A DNA stretch of 43,514 nt, from assembly GCA_029213145.1 (NCBI GenBank), contig JARGNK010000045.1, positions 1 to 43,514 of the forward strand, given 5' to 3'. Positions within the stretch are counted from its first letter, which is position 1, and each line of letters starts with the position of its first letter. Made by a program: the position numbers and the translations under genes. Under the pieces are notes generated by a model. That model ran no database searches. It worked only from the letters and a program-made list of their open reading frames with translations, and was not told the origin of the DNA. Below are positions 26,207-37,254 of the stretch, piece after piece. The DNA is from Rubripirellula sp. GTDB taxonomy: Bacteria; Planctomycetota; Planctomycetia; Pirellulales; Pirellulaceae.

Positions 26207-27517
26207 CTAGGTGAACAATTTCGGGATGGGATTGCCCCTATCAGTGATCGGAACAGGACGATCCCCGTCGTATAGATTTTTCCGGTAATCGACACCAACC
26301 GCAGCGCAGATCGTCGCAAAAAGATCTGGAACACTGACGGGATTAGAAACGATTTTTTTTGCGAGTTCATCCGTTTCGCCCCACGCTCCACAATGCGATA
26401 AACCGCCCCCTGCAAGAACGCAACTGAACGCCGTTCCTTGATGACCTCGCCCACCACCGCTATCGAATTCCGGAGGCCGTCCGAATTCAGTCGTGATGAC
26501 GACCAGTGTCTTTTCCAACATCTTTTTTGCTTCGAGATCAGAGAGCAGCGTGGCGACCGCTGTGTCTAATTCGCGAATGAGCTGGTATTGGTTCAAAATA
26601 CCTTCATTGTGAACATCCCAACCAATCCCATTTAGGAAATTGAGGTTGTGCGAAACTTCAATGAACGACACGCCACGCTCGATCAATCGGCGACTTAGCA
26701 GACAGCGTTGTCCAAATTCACCACCGTAACGACTGCGAAGATCGGCTGGCTCACGATCTAAATCAAAGACACCCATAAACTCTGGACCGCTCAATTTCAA
26801 ACTTTGTTCGATGGCAGCGTCATAATCGAGTAGCCGCTGATCAATCGTAGGGTCAGCGTTGCGTTTCAAAGCGGCCAAAAACTCTTTCCGCCTAGACTGC
26901 CTTTGCGGGGTGATGCCATCCGGCCGAGTCAGACCGGCTGGTCCCTGATTGGTATCGGTCAGATACAAATAGCTGTCACGTGTGCCAAGAAACCCGGGAC
27001 CGCGGGTCACGTTTGGGTAGCCGATCAAAACATACTTGGGAACGGATTCGTCGGTTGCACCTCGTTCGTGTGCAATGATCGACCCCAGCGATGGATAGGT
27101 AATCGTTCCACTAATTGGCCGTCCGGTGTGCATTCGGTTGGTCGCTGCGGCATGTTCATCGATCATCTCATGGTGGACGCTCCGCACCGCGGTAACGCGA
27201 TCCATCAGGGTTGCGAGTTGCGGCAGGTGCTCACACAACTGAACTCCAGGAACCGCCGTTTCGATCGAGTCATAGTAGGCGCCCGCTAGTTTCTTCTTTG
27301 CGTCACCTTTTCTTTTGGGATCGAATGTATCGATCTGTCCCATTCCGCCTCCCAACCAAATCGAAACGACATGCTCGGCCTGACCCACAATCAGCTTTTC
27401 ATCGCCGCGTCCTGGCTGGGGTAACGCGAAGCCACCACCAACTGCTCCACCCATTGCCAAAATCTGTCGGCGATTGAACGAGGCTAAGGACTTATTGTTT
27501 GATTTCTCACTTTTCAT
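26207..27517 (-). CDS. DUF1501 family exported protein, last gene of the four-gene operon
   Basis: This 436-residue protein has a Tat-like front ([19 protein letters not shown]) and DUF1501 marks: [58 protein letters not shown] and [13 protein letters not shown]1501 belongs to the alkaline phosphatase superfamily; members of that fold are metal-dependent phosphatases or sulfatases, but activity of DUF1501 is not known to me. Its ATG overlaps the stop of the gene before it (TAATG at 27519-27515), so translation is probably coupled. It is shorter than the DUF1501 partner at 31170-32579 and clearly diverged from it, which argues against recent duplication. Confidence 0.92.
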   Translation of the reverse strand: MKSEKSNNKSLASFNRRQILAMGGAVGGGFALPQPGRGDEKLIVGQAEHVVSIWLGGGMGQIDTFDPKRKGDAKKKLAGAYYDSIETAVPGVQLCEHLPQLATLMDRVTAVRSVHHEMIDEHAAATNRMHTGRPISGTITYPSLGSIIAHERGATDESVPKYVLIGYPNVTRGPGFLGTRDSYLYLTDTNQGPAGLTRPDGITPQRQSRRKEFLAALKRNADPTIDQRLLDYDAAIEQSLKLSGPEFMGVFDLDREPADLRSRYGGEFGQRCLLSRRLIERGVSFIEVSHNLNFLNGIGWDVHNEGILNQYQLIRELDTAVATLLSDLEAKKMLEKTLVVITTEFGRPPEFDSGGGRGHQGTAFSCVLAGGGLSHCGAWGETDELAKKIVSNPVSVPDLFATICAAVGVDYRKNLYDGDRPVPITDRGNPIPKLFT

Positions 27518-30500
27518 TACGGCATCCAGACAAATTCACGATGATTGATCAGACTCCACAACGCGTCTTCATAGACAGCGCGCCACTCTGTCGACAACCG
27601 AGGGTCAGGGGGTGGCCCAGCTTTTACGCGTCGCTCCATTTCCAACTGTATTTCGTTAGCCTTCGCTCGGCCGTGATTGAACCATGTCACCTGGGGTAAG
27701 CGTGGAAGCTTATCGACCTGCTTGACCCTCGCAGTAGGCACAATTCGTGATTCAAAACCGACCGACAGCAAGCTTGTGAATGACTCTCGTTCTGCCAGCT
27801 TGGGGCGGCGGCTGAAATAACGCAGAAAGAGAGCATCGACCAGCGCATCGGGCGTCGCTACTGCGACAGCGAGATCTGCCATTTCGCTTTGATGCGACGC
27901 CCGAGTCAATGCAACGGACAGGGCACCGTTGGCCAGCACACTCGGCTGGAGAACATTCGCGTCAGATTCTCGCTCCGCAATCGGCATTTGCCTGGCGCCG
28001 GTCCACCCGAACGCTTCCAGCACATCAACGACTGCTCGCGCCTTCGGTAGCGAGAGACTCGGTCGATCACGTTCGTTTTTCAAATCACCAAACATCCAAG
28101 CCCGTGTCGGCTTACCTAATGTCTGGCGTTTGCCAAGTTCGCGACGTCCGTCATGCACGAAAGTCAATTCCTCCACGTCAATCGGTTGCCCTGTGACATG
28201 GTGCAGTGAATCGACAATCTGTTCGGCTGTCAAACTGCGTCGTTCGGGTGCGTTGAAGAACCGCAGCGGGGCCGATACCTCAAGATTCTTTCCAACGGCC
28301 GCACGCTGGTAAGTGTCTGAAGAGGCAATCAAACGCACGATGTGACGAAGATCATAATTGTGCGTGATCAACTCACTCGCCAACCAATCGAGCAACTGTG
28401 GATGACTGGCGGTTTGGCCTTCCCAGTCGTGCACCGGCTCCACCAAGCCAGCACCAATCAACTTTCTCCAGACTCGATTAACGATCACCCTAGAAAAACG
28501 TGCATTCTGTGGAGCGGTCATCAACGCGGCCAGTCGCTCGCGTGTATCAGTCGGCTTTCGCATGAGCCGATCAATTTCCTCGTTATCGGAAACCCCCGTT
28601 ACCGAAGCGAATGGCCATTCGGCAGGCACAGCCTGATTCGCCGCAAGCGTGACTTGAATCAATGACTGTCGGATTTTTTGATTTTCGAAAAACGCAGCCG
28701 GCACCCGACTAGTTGAGGGAACGGTCACAGGCTTACGGCTCAACATCGCCGCCAGCGAGTAAAGGTCTTTCTGTGTCGTGTCGTGATACGGCGAATCATG
28801 GCACCGTGCACACTGCATTTCGATTCCCAGAAGCGCGGATGCAAGGATATGCCCCTTGGCAGCGAAAGGAGCATCATTCTCTGCGGCGATTCCGAAACCA
28901 GCACTCCCACCTTCCGCAGCACCACCACGCATCAGGATCAATTCTGTCACCAGTCGATCGAGCGGTTTTCGATCTCGCAATGAGTCGTACAGAAACCATC
29001 GAAAAGGTCCAGTGCTGTTAAGCGAAGCATTGATCAGCGTTGGATTCTCCGCGAGCAGATCGAGCCAAAAGCTCATCCACCCGTCAGCAAACCGTTCATC
29101 TGCCAACAGGGTCTCGATCAGGCGGTCGCGTTTACCGGGCGTCTCATCAGCCAGGAACGCTCTAGCGGCATCCTCGGTTGGTGGAACTCCGATCGTATCA
29201 AGATAGATTCGCCGCAAGAAAGCTGCATCGCTGATCTTCGGTGACAAGACCACCTCAGTCTGATCGAATGGTGGCGCGGGCCACACCGCACCGGAACGGA
29301 CCCATTGCTCCAATAGTTCAATCGCCGGTTCTGGTAAACCACCATCGGTGGGCGGCATATCACCAGCTCGAATGCGAGCGATCAGTTCACTCGCGTCTAG
29401 GTCACCAGGAACAATTGCGGCGTTGCCAGAATCTCCCGCTTGAAGTGATGCGGGATGGGAGTCTAGCTTCAAACCACCTTTGTCTTTTTCCCCATGACAC
29501 CGAAAACAGTTCTCGCGAAGAATCGGCAGCACGTTTCCGTAGAAATGATTCGCTTGCTCGGCATCAACCGTAGACGAAGCAACGATTGCTTGTTCAATTT
29601 TCGACCTGACGAATGCATCAATCGGATGCGACCCTCTGGGCGGCGGCGAAACAGGGTTTTCGTTCGCCCAAACTTGCGCAAGCTCATGACGGTCACTCCA
29701 AAAGGAATCCTGTGACTTAGAGGCCTGCCGACGTCTTTGATCGTCGAATTTTTCCAGCGACGCTTCAATCGAAGACAGAAGCGGTTCAATCGCGGCATCT
29801 GTTAAGGGGACTCGATTTGCTCCCGTGCCAAGCAGTTGGTACGACTTTCCATCTTCGGCGAGTATCGCCACACAAACCTCGCCGGTCTCTGTGCGATGTT
29901 TGTTTCCGCCAACCACAAGTTCCAAAACCACCCGTGTTTTCCCCGTGGGAGATGGTTGTATCGTCGCCTCTCCAAATACTTCCTGTTGATGGTAACCATG
30001 AACACGGGCGCCCTCGATTGGCGGCTCGGCGATTGGCGTAACCGGCTCTTCACCATCGGGCGGACTTTTCGTAATCGGTTCTGTTCTTGTGACGACTTTG
30101 CCATCAACCCACAAACGACCAAGGGCACGACCCCGCATCATGAATTGTCGATGGCCAGGAGGCAGCTGAACGTCGGCAACCATTCGCAACAACACGGGAT
30201 CCTTCCAGCCCGTCCGAATTCCCCACGCATCGTATTGCAACGGAATTCGTGGCAGCAGGAATCGCTCCCCGACCCAACGCACCGACTCTGCCGGCCACAC
30301 TTCGCCGTTGTTCAACCAGCGATCGTGGGCTGGCATTCCCTCGCACAGCTGAACCAACACTTGACCTTGGGGAACATTCGCAAATTCAGGCATCACTTCT
30401 GCCGCACGTTTGACCACCCGTGGTTCGCCAACGCGATTGAAACGCGACGCGATAATCTCATCATTCAGCAGATCACGATGAATAGCAATCGCGTCGAGCA

Positions 30501-31173
30501 TTCCGACAAAGCCGTTACCAATTCGAATCTCGTCATCATCGACAACCGGCTGCTCGCTCGTTGCGCCGCCGTAACTCCAAACCCCTTGCGTCGATTCGCC
30601 ATTGATCCAACCACGAATCGTTTTTGGATCACCAAAGCGATATGCAATGGCAATGTGGTGCCAACCCGAATTTACTGGAAAACCGTCCTTCGAATCCCAA
30701 CGATGCCAGTGTGCTTCGCCTTTTGACCGTTTTGTTGCGAATAGAAAACTCAGTTTCGCTTCGTCCTTGGCACCAACTACCCGCAAAGACCAATTCTGAT
30801 TGTCGCGGGAAAACTTGGGCGATCCGGTTCGCCCCTTCCCGATGACGTAGCTGACTTGACCCGCACGAAGGAGAGTCGGGTTCACCCAAGCTTCGATCGT
30901 GATGGCATCGCCGTTGCTAAAATCAAAGTCACTATCGGAACCTTGGTCGGCTGCAGACAAGTAAGCAGTGGAATCAACTTGCGCCGCGTTGTTATTATCC
31001 GCCAGATCAGGGAACTCCGGCGGCCGCGGCCCAGCTTGATCACGCTTGACGTTGCCATTCGCGGTCAACGGAGTCACCTCTTCGGCATCGAAATGCCATT
31101 CCACCACCGGTGAACCAGGCTCACCCACCGTGAATGCGATCGCTGCAAGGAAGAGAACCGTTTCCAGAATCAT
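27517..31173 (-). CDS. LamG + planctomycete cytochrome c + DUF1549 + DUF1553 protein
   Basis: The 1218-residue protein begins with a short signal peptide, then a LamG/concanavalin-like domain (about 18-250; [20 protein letters not shown] marks its end), a middle part of uncertain fold (about 250-540), a planctomycete cytochrome c domain with CFRCH at 556-560, DUF1549 (about 645-860) with a second haem motif CARCH at 788-792, and DUF1553 (about 880-1150) with [19 protein letters not shown]. LamG domains bind glycans, so a surface or periplasmic haem protein that docks on polysaccharide is a fair inference. Its start overlaps the previous stop by four bases (ATGA, 31173-31170) and its stop overlaps the next start. 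Confidence 0.92.
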   Translation of the reverse strand: MILETVLFLAAIAFTVGEPGSPVVEWHFDAEEVTPLTANGNVKRDQAGPRPPEFPDLADNNNAAQVDSTAYLSAADQGSDSDFDFSNGDAITIEAWVNPTLLRAGQVSYVIGKGRTGSPKFSRDNQNWSLRVVGAKDEAKLSFLFATKRSKGEAHWHRWDSKDGFPVNSGWHHIAIAYRFGDPKTIRGWINGESTQGVWSYGGATSEQPVVDDDEIRIGNGFVGMLDAIAIHRDLLNDEIIASRFNRVGEPRVVKRAAEVMPEFANVPQGQVLVQLCEGMPAHDRWLNNGEVWPAESVRWVGERFLLPRIPLQYDAWGIRTGWKDPVLLRMVADVQLPPGHRQFMMRGRALGRLWVDGKVVTRTEPITKSPPDGEEPVTPIAEPPIEGARVHGYHQQEVFGEATIQPSPTGKTRVVLELVVGGNKHRTETGEVCVAILAEDGKSYQLLGTGANRVPLTDAAIEPLLSSIEASLEKFDDQRRRQASKSQDSFWSDRHELAQVWANENPVSPPPRGSHPIDAFVRSKIEQAIVASSTVDAEQANHFYGNVLPILRENCFRCHGEKDKGGLKLDSHPASLQAGDSGNAAIVPGDLDASELIARIRAGDMPPTDGGLPEPAIELLEQWVRSGAVWPAPPFDQTEVVLSPKISDAAFLRRIYLDTIGVPPTEDAARAFLADETPGKRDRLIETLLADERFADGWMSFWLDLLAENPTLINASLNSTGPFRWFLYDSLRDRKPLDRLVTELILMRGGAAEGGSAGFGIAAENDAPFAAKGHILASALLGIEMQCARCHDSPYHDTTQKDLYSLAAMLSRKPVTVPSTSRVPAAFFENQKIRQSLIQVTLAANQAVPAEWPFASVTGVSDNEEIDRLMRKPTDTRERLAALMTAPQNARFSRVIVNRVWRKLIGAGLVEPVHDWEGQTASHPQLLDWLASELITHNYDLRHIVRLIASSDTYQRAAVGKNLEVSAPLRFFNAPERRSLTAEQIVDSLHHVTGQPIDVEELTFVHDGRRELGKRQTLGKPTRAWMFGDLKNERDRPSLSLPKARAVVDVLEAFGWTGARQMPIAERESDANVLQPSVLANGALSVALTRASHQSEMADLAVAVATPDALVDALFLRYFSRRPKLAERESFTSLLSVGFESRIVPTARVKQVDKLPRLPQVTWFNHGRAKANEIQLEMERRVKAGPPPDPRLSTEWRAVYEDALWSLINHREFVWMP

Positions 31174-32579
31174 CTCAAGACCTCTTTGATGACATGTCCA
31201 TGGACATCTGTCAGTCGTCGCTCGATTCCATTGTGATAGAAGGTTAAACGCGTGTGGTCGACACCCAAAAGGTGCAGGGCGGTTGCGTGCAAATCATAGC
31301 TATAAGCCGGATTTTCAACCGCTTGATAACCTAATTCGTCAGTGGCCCCGTACCCAACACCACCTTGAACGCCACCGCCAGCAAGCCAAGACGTGAAGGC
31401 CCCCGCATTGTGATCTCGGCCCTTGCCGACACCACCTTGGGAAGCTGGTTGCCGCCCAAACTCGGTCGTGCAAATAACGAGTGTATCGTCGAGCATTCCT
31501 CGTTGCTTCAGATCTTTCAGTAACGCGGATGCACCGGAATCGAGAACGGCACCCCAATAACCGTGATCGCGGTTCAAATCTTCATGACTGTCCCAGTTCG
31601 GACGAATCTTTTTGGCGGTAGTATTCTCTGCACCACAATAGACTTGCACGAAACGCACACCCCGCTGCACAAGACGCCGGGCCAGTAAACACTGCCGCCC
31701 AAATGGGCCGATTTCTGTGTGGTCAAGACTGTAAAGCCGTTTGGTAGCAGTGGTCTCTTTACTCAAATCCATGGCATCGGGCGCACTAAGCTGCAAACGG
31801 GCCGCCATTTCATACGCCTTGATGCGGGCATCGAGTTCACTGTTATCACGCCGAGTTTCCTGATGCAGACGATTGATTTTCTGCAAAAAACTCAAACCTG
31901 CTTGATCATTGGCCGCCGTAATCTCGGGAACATCGCTGGGTGGAAACAGGTCGGCGATAGGGTGTTTCGAGTTCGTGGTATCGAGTGCGGTCGCCTGATA
32001 TTCTGCAGGTAAAAAACCCGACCCCCAATTAATAATGCCGCCCGGTGGAAGACCACGTGGATCCGGCAACACAACAAAGGCCGGTAAGTCATCGGCTTCG
32101 CTGCCAAGCCCGTAGGTCACCCATGCCCCCATGCTAGGGAAACCGGGCAACGTGAATCCAGTATTCATCATGAAGCACGCCGGCCCGTGCAGCGCCGTCT
32201 TGCTGTGCATCGAGTAAATGAATGCCATCTCATCAACGCACTTGGCGAGTTTTGGGAAGAGATCACTCATCCACAAACCAGACTGCCCGTGCTTGCGAAA
32301 CTTCCAAAAACTGCCGCGACAATTACCAGGTTTGGATGCAAAAAACTGCAGCTTGCCATCTGGGTCAAAGGGAGTCCCATTTCGTTTTTCGAGTTCAGGC
32401 TTGTAATCAAAAGTATCGACTTGGCTCATGCCACCAGGACAAAAGATTTGAATCACACGCTTCGCCTTGGCGGTGTGATGCGGACGCGCCAAACTTTCCC
32501 CGCTCAGGATCGCTGTCAATGCGAGACCGCCAAACCCACCACCGGCGGATCGCAAAAAGTGCCGTCTTGTGTTGAGCAT
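31170..32579 (-). CDS. DUF1501 family exported protein, second gene of the operon
   Basis: The protein is 469 residues from ATG 32579; an ATG at 32591 in the same frame, overlapping the previous gene, is equally possible. It opens with TRRHFLRSAGGGFGGLALTA, a Tat-like leader, and has all the usual DUF1501 blocks: IFCPGGMSQVDTFDYKPELE, SGLWMSDLFPKLA, PSMGAWVTYGLG, NWDSHEDLNRDHG, ICTTEFGRQP, FTSWLAGGGVQGG and a C-terminal RLTDVHG. It is a good intact reference for the broken copy at 4023-5495. It follows the DUF1553 gene with a one-base gap and overlaps the next start by four bases. Predicted to be exported; activity unknown. Confidence 0.93.
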   Translation of the reverse strand: MLNTRRHFLRSAGGGFGGLALTAILSGESLARPHHTAKAKRVIQIFCPGGMSQVDTFDYKPELEKRNGTPFDPDGKLQFFASKPGNCRGSFWKFRKHGQSGLWMSDLFPKLAKCVDEMAFIYSMHSKTALHGPACFMMNTGFTLPGFPSMGAWVTYGLGSEADDLPAFVVLPDPRGLPPGGIINWGSGFLPAEYQATALDTTNSKHPIADLFPPSDVPEITAANDQAGLSFLQKINRLHQETRRDNSELDARIKAYEMAARLQLSAPDAMDLSKETTATKRLYSLDHTEIGPFGRQCLLARRLVQRGVRFVQVYCGAENTTAKKIRPNWDSHEDLNRDHGYWGAVLDSGASALLKDLKQRGMLDDTLVICTTEFGRQPASQGGVGKGRDHNAGAFTSWLAGGGVQGGVGYGATDELGYQAVENPAYSYDLHATALHLLGVDHTRLTFYHNGIERRLTDVHGHVIKEVLR

Positions 32580-32580
32580 A

Positions 32581-35500
32581 TCAATCGACATAGACGAACT
32601 CGTTTGAATTAAGGAGTGATCGACACAAGGTAAACAGCCCCTGTTTCTCGACAAGCTCCACCGCAAGACGAGCCTCTTCGACAGTGGGCTGTCGCCCAAA
32701 CGCGAGCCCAAAAGCACATGCGACTTGGGCCACCGGTTCTTCACCGACCTGTTGTTTGATTCGCTCGGCAAAGTACCGAGCTTGCCGAATCATGAATTCA
32801 TTGTTGTAAAGAGCGAGTGACTGCAGGGGCGTAGTCGTCGCCAATCGCTTGGGAGTCAGGTTGGCGGGATCGGGGCAATCGAGTGTTGTCAGAAAACGGT
32901 TGGGGGTGGTACGGACGATGTAACGGTAGATACTGCGACGCCAGACCGCTGGATCGTCGGCGGTGACGTAGGTGTAAATCGGCGCGTACGCATCCTGATA
33001 AGTGAAATCTTCGAAACCAGGACCGCCACGCTTCGGATTCAACTTGTCACTGACAAACAGCACCGAATCTCGAATCACTTCCGCTTCTATACGTCGCGGG
33101 TTCTGACGCCAAAGCAGACGGTTTTGAGCGTCGATTTCTATCGGTCGCACCGAATCGACACCTTGTTCAACACCCGGCACCTGTGAAAACACCTGTTCTT
33201 TCACATTACTCGTTTGCATGTACGCGTCACTGGTCAAAATCAATCGATGGATTGCTTTGAGTGACCAATTCTGACGCAATAATTCTTCAGCAAGCCAATC
33301 CAACAATTCAGGATGTGAAGGCCGACCGCCACCAAATCCAAAATCACTTGGAGTGTCCACCAGACCGACACCAAAGTGCCACTGCCAAAGCCGATTAACG
33401 ATCACTCGACGAACTAATGGGTTGTCTGGATGAGTGACCCAGCGAGCCAGCGCGGCTCGACGCTCACCATGACTGGTTTCAACCGTCCCTAGCTGAGGGT
33501 CCAGCATTGTGAGTGCTGAAAAAGCAGCTGGGGACAGCGAGTCGCCCGCTGGTGTTTCCGGATTACCACGTGTCAGCAATCGCACGTCGGCCTTTTCGTT
33601 TGTGGCTACCACGCCATAGAACCGGGGGGGTGGCCCGAGTAATTCGAGCTCATGATCGATTTGCCGTCGTTTTTTCTTCAGATCGATGATTCGCCCACGC
33701 GTCGCCTCTGTCAGCGCCGGTGGCACCGCCAGCTTCACTCGCGGATCACCGAAGCCGATCTGATCCATGGCATAACCGTTACCACCATCGGTCGATACCA
33801 ACGACAGAAACTGCGAGGTAGCGGGGAGTTCGATATCAACGAACTGCAGGCCATCCTCCCGTCGCAACTTCTGGAACTCTGCCACTTTCCGACCGTCCAC
33901 GAATAACCAGACATCGGCACTGTGATCACCCACCGCACCAAAGTAACCAACGTTGGTCGTCAGGCGCAAAGCAACGCCGGCATGCTTCTCTGCCTGAGAC
34001 TTCGCTGAAACGGTAAGCTCATCAATGGCCAGCAATGCTCGCCTCATCGCCTTTAAATCAAACGTGATCCCAGCATTCGCATGCAATCCCAGCAGACTAT
34101 GCCCGTCTGTTGTGAAATCAATCCCGCCCAACTCCGTTGAATGCTGGCTCGCGACTGGCCCGTTACGGATCATGTCCCATGCATTGCCAGATGTTTTTGG
34201 TAAGCCAGTGATCATGATACCAGTGGAACTGACGGGCAACTCAATCTCCCCATTGCCGCCATCCGGAACGAAGACGCCATCAATAAACTCAAATGCCGAC
34301 GGCGAAAAATGATTCGTGACCACGTTGCCGAGCTTACCGAAGTCCCGGGTTTGAACCTTCGCACTGCGTGGATCGATGGCATTGCGAAACGTCCCCGTCC
34401 CAAATCCGTTTCCACCCCCAACAATATCCGCGAGATCCACCCCCTCACCGGCAAGCCGGCCTGATTCATAGTCAAGCTTGTTCCGTTGATCGAGCAGCTC
34501 TTGCTTGCGGATCTCATAATTCTTAAGTGCGGCATCACTGACCACCCGATCCTCACGCCTGACTCCCGCAAAGACAGCACGTATGCGGTAATACTCCTGT
34601 TGTGAAATAGGGTCGAGCTTATGATCATGACACCGAGCACAGTTGACCGTCATCGCCATTGTGGCGGTTATGACCTGCGTTGCCATATCGTCCAAGTCCA
34701 AGGATCGTGCTGCTCGCCGCAATACGGAACTCTTCGTTTCCACCTGTCCGACAAAGTCCCACGGACCAGCAGCCAGAAAACCGGTTGCGATCACCGCTTG
34801 CTCATCATCCGGCCACAACATGTCACCCGCGATCTGTTCTTGCAGGAAGCGGTCATAACCCTTGTCTTCATTCAATGAACGGATCACGTAGTCACGATAA
34901 CGCCACGCATGATCTCTCCGCTGATCACGTTCAAAACCATGCGTATCTGCGTAGTGAGCGAGATCCAGCCAATGCTGCGCAAACCGCTCACCGTAGTTTG
35001 ATGACGCCAGCATCTGATCAACAAGCCGCTTGTAAGCATTCGGTCCGGTATCGTTCACAAACACTTCAACGCTCTCTGGTGATGGCGGCAAGCCATGAAG
35101 ATCAAACGACAATCTTCGTATCAGCGTGCGCCGATCCGCGCGAGGACTCATCTTCAAATGATGCTCTTGCAGTTTTGCAAGAATGAAATCGTCGATGGAC
35201 TGATCCGTCACTTTCAGCGGTTGATATGCCCACCACGACTGATCCGCCTTTGCCGTTTCTTTCAAGACAATCCCCGCAGGCCAATTCGCGCCCTCCTCAA
35301 CCCATTGCCGCAGCAAGTCGACCTCGGCTTCAGAAAGCGGTTCCGCCTCCTTCGGCATCGACGGCAATTCGCCGTCCTGCGCGGAAACCAAGCCAATCAG
35401 GTGACTGTTATCTGGCTCACCTGCGATCACAAGTTCATTTGATTGCAGATCTGCAGAGGTCGCCAGAGACACATCGCCCTTGCGGTTTTCTGCTCCATGA

Positions 35501-35658
35501 CAGCGGACACAATGCCGTTCAAGAATTGGTGCTATCTGCTCGCTAAACTCAATCGGAACCGCCGCCGGCATCACCTCAGCGCACAGGCCCATCAACCATC
35601 CGCAACTCAAGCTGAAAAAGCAAAGCAGCTTCGCTGGAAAAAAATACTGCGGTGACAT
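32581..35658 (-). CDS. Planctomycete cytochrome c + DUF1549 + NPCBM-like + DUF1553 protein, first gene of the operon
   Basis: From ATG 35658 (35688 is an alternative) the product is 1025 residues: signal peptide, cytochrome domain with CVRCH at 50-54 and KGDVSL, DUF1549 (about 150-365) with a second haem motif CARCH at 340-344, a NPCBM-like carbohydrate-binding jelly roll (about 505-650; GITFDLKAMRRALLAIDELT, ADVWLFVDGRKVAEF), a coiled segment, and DUF1553 (about 715-1010; HPDNPLVRRVIVNRLWQWHF, NRLLWRQNPRRIEAEVIRDS). Proteins of this order are abundant in Planctomycetota and predicted to be exported. The glycan-binding insert suggests contact with polysaccharide; redox or other activity is unproven. 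It leads the operon, with 466 bp of non-coding sequence upstream. Confidence 0.93.
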   Translation of the reverse strand: MSPQYFFPAKLLCFFSLSCGWLMGLCAEVMPAAVPIEFSEQIAPILERHCVRCHGAENRKGDVSLATSADLQSNELVIAGEPDNSHLIGLVSAQDGELPSMPKEAEPLSEAEVDLLRQWVEEGANWPAGIVLKETAKADQSWWAYQPLKVTDQSIDDFILAKLQEHHLKMSPRADRRTLIRRLSFDLHGLPPSPESVEVFVNDTGPNAYKRLVDQMLASSNYGERFAQHWLDLAHYADTHGFERDQRRDHAWRYRDYVIRSLNEDKGYDRFLQEQIAGDMLWPDDEQAVIATGFLAAGPWDFVGQVETKSSVLRRAARSLDLDDMATQVITATMAMTVNCARCHDHKLDPISQQEYYRIRAVFAGVRREDRVVSDAALKNYEIRKQELLDQRNKLDYESGRLAGEGVDLADIVGGGNGFGTGTFRNAIDPRSAKVQTRDFGKLGNVVTNHFSPSAFEFIDGVFVPDGGNGEIELPVSSTGIMITGLPKTSGNAWDMIRNGPVASQHSTELGGIDFTTDGHSLLGLHANAGITFDLKAMRRALLAIDELTVSAKSQAEKHAGVALRLTTNVGYFGAVGDHSADVWLFVDGRKVAEFQKLRREDGLQFVDIELPATSQFLSLVSTDGGNGYAMDQIGFGDPRVKLAVPPALTEATRGRIIDLKKKRRQIDHELELLGPPPRFYGVVATNEKADVRLLTRGNPETPAGDSLSPAAFSALTMLDPQLGTVETSHGERRAALARWVTHPDNPLVRRVIVNRLWQWHFGVGLVDTPSDFGFGGGRPSHPELLDWLAEELLRQNWSLKAIHRLILTSDAYMQTSNVKEQVFSQVPGVEQGVDSVRPIEIDAQNRLLWRQNPRRIEAEVIRDSVLFVSDKLNPKRGGPGFEDFTYQDAYAPIYTYVTADDPAVWRRSIYRYIVRTTPNRFLTTLDCPDPANLTPKRLATTTPLQSLALYNNEFMIRQARYFAERIKQQVGEEPVAQVACAFGLAFGRQPTVEEARLAVELVEKQGLFTLCRSLLNSNEFVYVD

Positions 35659-36124
35659 CACGTTTCTCGACTCGTCATTCCGATCCATGCCATGACCGAC
35701 ATATTGGACTCTTACTCGATACTGCCGCATCGTACGGCAGCGGTGGGTTCGCTCCGCTTTCCGCCACGCGGGAACGGCTCACGCCCACCTGCTGAATATG
35801 CTAACAGGAGTAATTCTCAGATGTCACAAAACTCTCCCTTCCAGCCACACGAAGGGTGAGATCACCTCGAGTTGCCGCCAAAGATCACCCTCCAAAACCA
35901 CTCAGGGGATGGCCGAAAGGCTTGGGCCCTGAGTTCTTTGCTAAAACGAGCGGCAGATCCGACCGCAATGGTGGGTCGAACCGAATCTCGCAGCGGGCCG
36001 CAAGGGCAGGGCGGTGAACATGGGAGTGAGTTGAAAACCAACTTGAATGAAATTGTCCAAATCAATCTTGTCTGTACACCATGGTGACCTGCGCCGAGCG
36101 AGTCACGCATCGTCGATCAATCGC
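35659..36124. other. Upstream region of the DUF1549/DUF1553/DUF1501 operon
   Basis: About 466 bp should contain the operon promoter, but I see no convincing -35/-10 pair. A small hairpin (CTGCCG at 35722-35727 with CGGCAG at 35735-35740) is the only structure noted. No gene is recognised. Confidence 0.4.
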
Positions 36125-36655
36125 TCACTTTCGTGGGGCACGCTTCGTTGCTAGCGCCGTCCATTCTGCTTCGGTGGCAATCGATTTTTGGTATTCCATC
36201 ATAATTTGCCAGCCAGCTTCTGATTTTTGCAGCAGCCCCTCAAAGTGGATGTAACTAATGGATGATTCTCCGTCGCGCGAGGTAGCGTACCGAAAGATCC
36301 CCGTTTCATGTGCAGTCTTTGCATCATGAAGCCGCTGTGAGAATCGGAACTCCACGGACGCCTGCATTCGTTTCGCCCGTGTCTCTTCAAATCCTTCCTT
36401 CCATTTGGCGAGCGCCTCTGTCAACGGGTAACTCGTTCGTTTGACCCCAGAAACCAACACACCCAGCGGATGGCAGGTTGCAGAATACCCCTCAAAATCA
36501 CCATCCTTGACACTCTTGGATACCAGACCCCAATAAGCATCAAGTTCGCTTATCGTTTGTTGTGACACTTCGCTGGGATCCTCAGCACGGCTTGTCGCGA
36601 AACCACTAGCCATGATCATCAATCCACCACACAACCAAGCCAAGTTCTTACTCAT
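36125..36655 (-). CDS. Secreted SnoaL/DUF4440-like protein
   Basis: The 176-residue protein has a signal peptide (SKNLAWLCGGLMIMASGFAT, cut near SRA|ED) and an NTF2-like layout: a first helix (SELDAYWGLVSKSVKDGDFE), CHPLGVLVSGVKRTSYPLTE, a second helix (ALAKWKEGFEETRAKR), then strands (ASVEFRFSQRLHDAKTAHET and SISYIHFEGLLQKSEAGWQI). Alternating hydrophobic strands ending in W-Q-I-M are typical of SnoaL-like or DUF4440 cone folds, which serve as small enzymes or ligand-binding domains. No catalytic residues can be assigned. It is a single gene, 466 bp from the operon start and on the same strand. Confidence 0.65.
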   Translation of the reverse strand: MSKNLAWLCGGLMIMASGFATSRAEDPSEVSQQTISELDAYWGLVSKSVKDGDFEGYSATCHPLGVLVSGVKRTSYPLTEALAKWKEGFEETRAKRMQASVEFRFSQRLHDAKTAHETGIFRYATSRDGESSISYIHFEGLLQKSEAGWQIMMEYQKSIATEAEWTALATKRAPRK

Positions 36656-36905
36656 TGAGGATCTTTCTTCACGGGACTACGAATCATCTGTTCAGATTGT
36701 CTGCGTGCATCCCGTTTCACCAAGACACCGCGTCAACACGGAATGCGGAAAGACGCCCTCCAGTGTAACAACGCGATGACCAGCCAGCGATCATGATCAC
36801 ATCACCAAGACACCACCCTAGCTAAGGGAATCGATCTGAACTGCGGTAAACGCCGCAGCCGACTAATCGTCCATGCTGCCCACTGCTCCAGACCACGGCC
36901 ATTCT

Positions 36906-37184
36906 TCAATTCGATCCCCTGACCTTGCGGCGAATAATCGCAACAAGCAGGCCGATTACCGCCCACTGCAGTGACCCGAGCACCAACAATGTTGTGAGCT
37001 CGCCATCCCAATATTGGGACAAGACTAGAACATTCGCAACCAACAACCATTGGTAAAGCAGCGTCCCAATCAGCCAAAATGGTGTCATCAAGAGAAGCAT
37101 GGAGGCGAGCACAAGGATCGCATGCGCTGCTGCAAACATTAACGGAAACGCAAGCCAGGGCGGGAGTTTTGGATTGAGTTTCAT
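36906..37184 (-). CDS. Small multi-pass membrane protein, unknown function
   Basis: The 92-residue product (ATG 37184; a GTG two codons earlier is possible) has three hydrophobic segments: FPLMFAAAHAILVLASMLLL, FWLIGTLLYQWLLVANVLVL and LLVLGSLQWAVIGLLVAIIR, ending in a basic tail (RRKVRG). Positive residues at both ends are consistent with an inner-membrane protein. No family is recognised. A perfect 10-bp palindrome lies 43-70 bp upstream of the start and may regulate it. Confidence 0.6.
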   Translation of the reverse strand: MKLNPKLPPWLAFPLMFAAAHAILVLASMLLLMTPFWLIGTLLYQWLLVANVLVLSQYWDGELTTLLVLGSLQWAVIGLLVAIIRRKVRGSN

Positions 37185-37226
37185 TGGCACTCGCTTGCGA
37201 CTCTCTTGCTAGAGATCCGGTCTGTT

Positions 37227-37254
37227 CCATGATGCGACGTCCGGCGCATCATGG
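37227..37254. promoter_or_regulatory. Perfect 10-bp inverted repeat upstream of the small membrane gene
   Basis: CCATGATGCG (37227-37236) and CGCATCATGG (37245-37254) are exact reverse complements around an eight-base spacer ACGTCCGG. It lies 43-70 bp ahead of the start at 37184. It could be a regulator-binding site or an RNA hairpin in the leader; no run of T follows in either direction, so a terminator is less likely. Confidence 0.5.
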
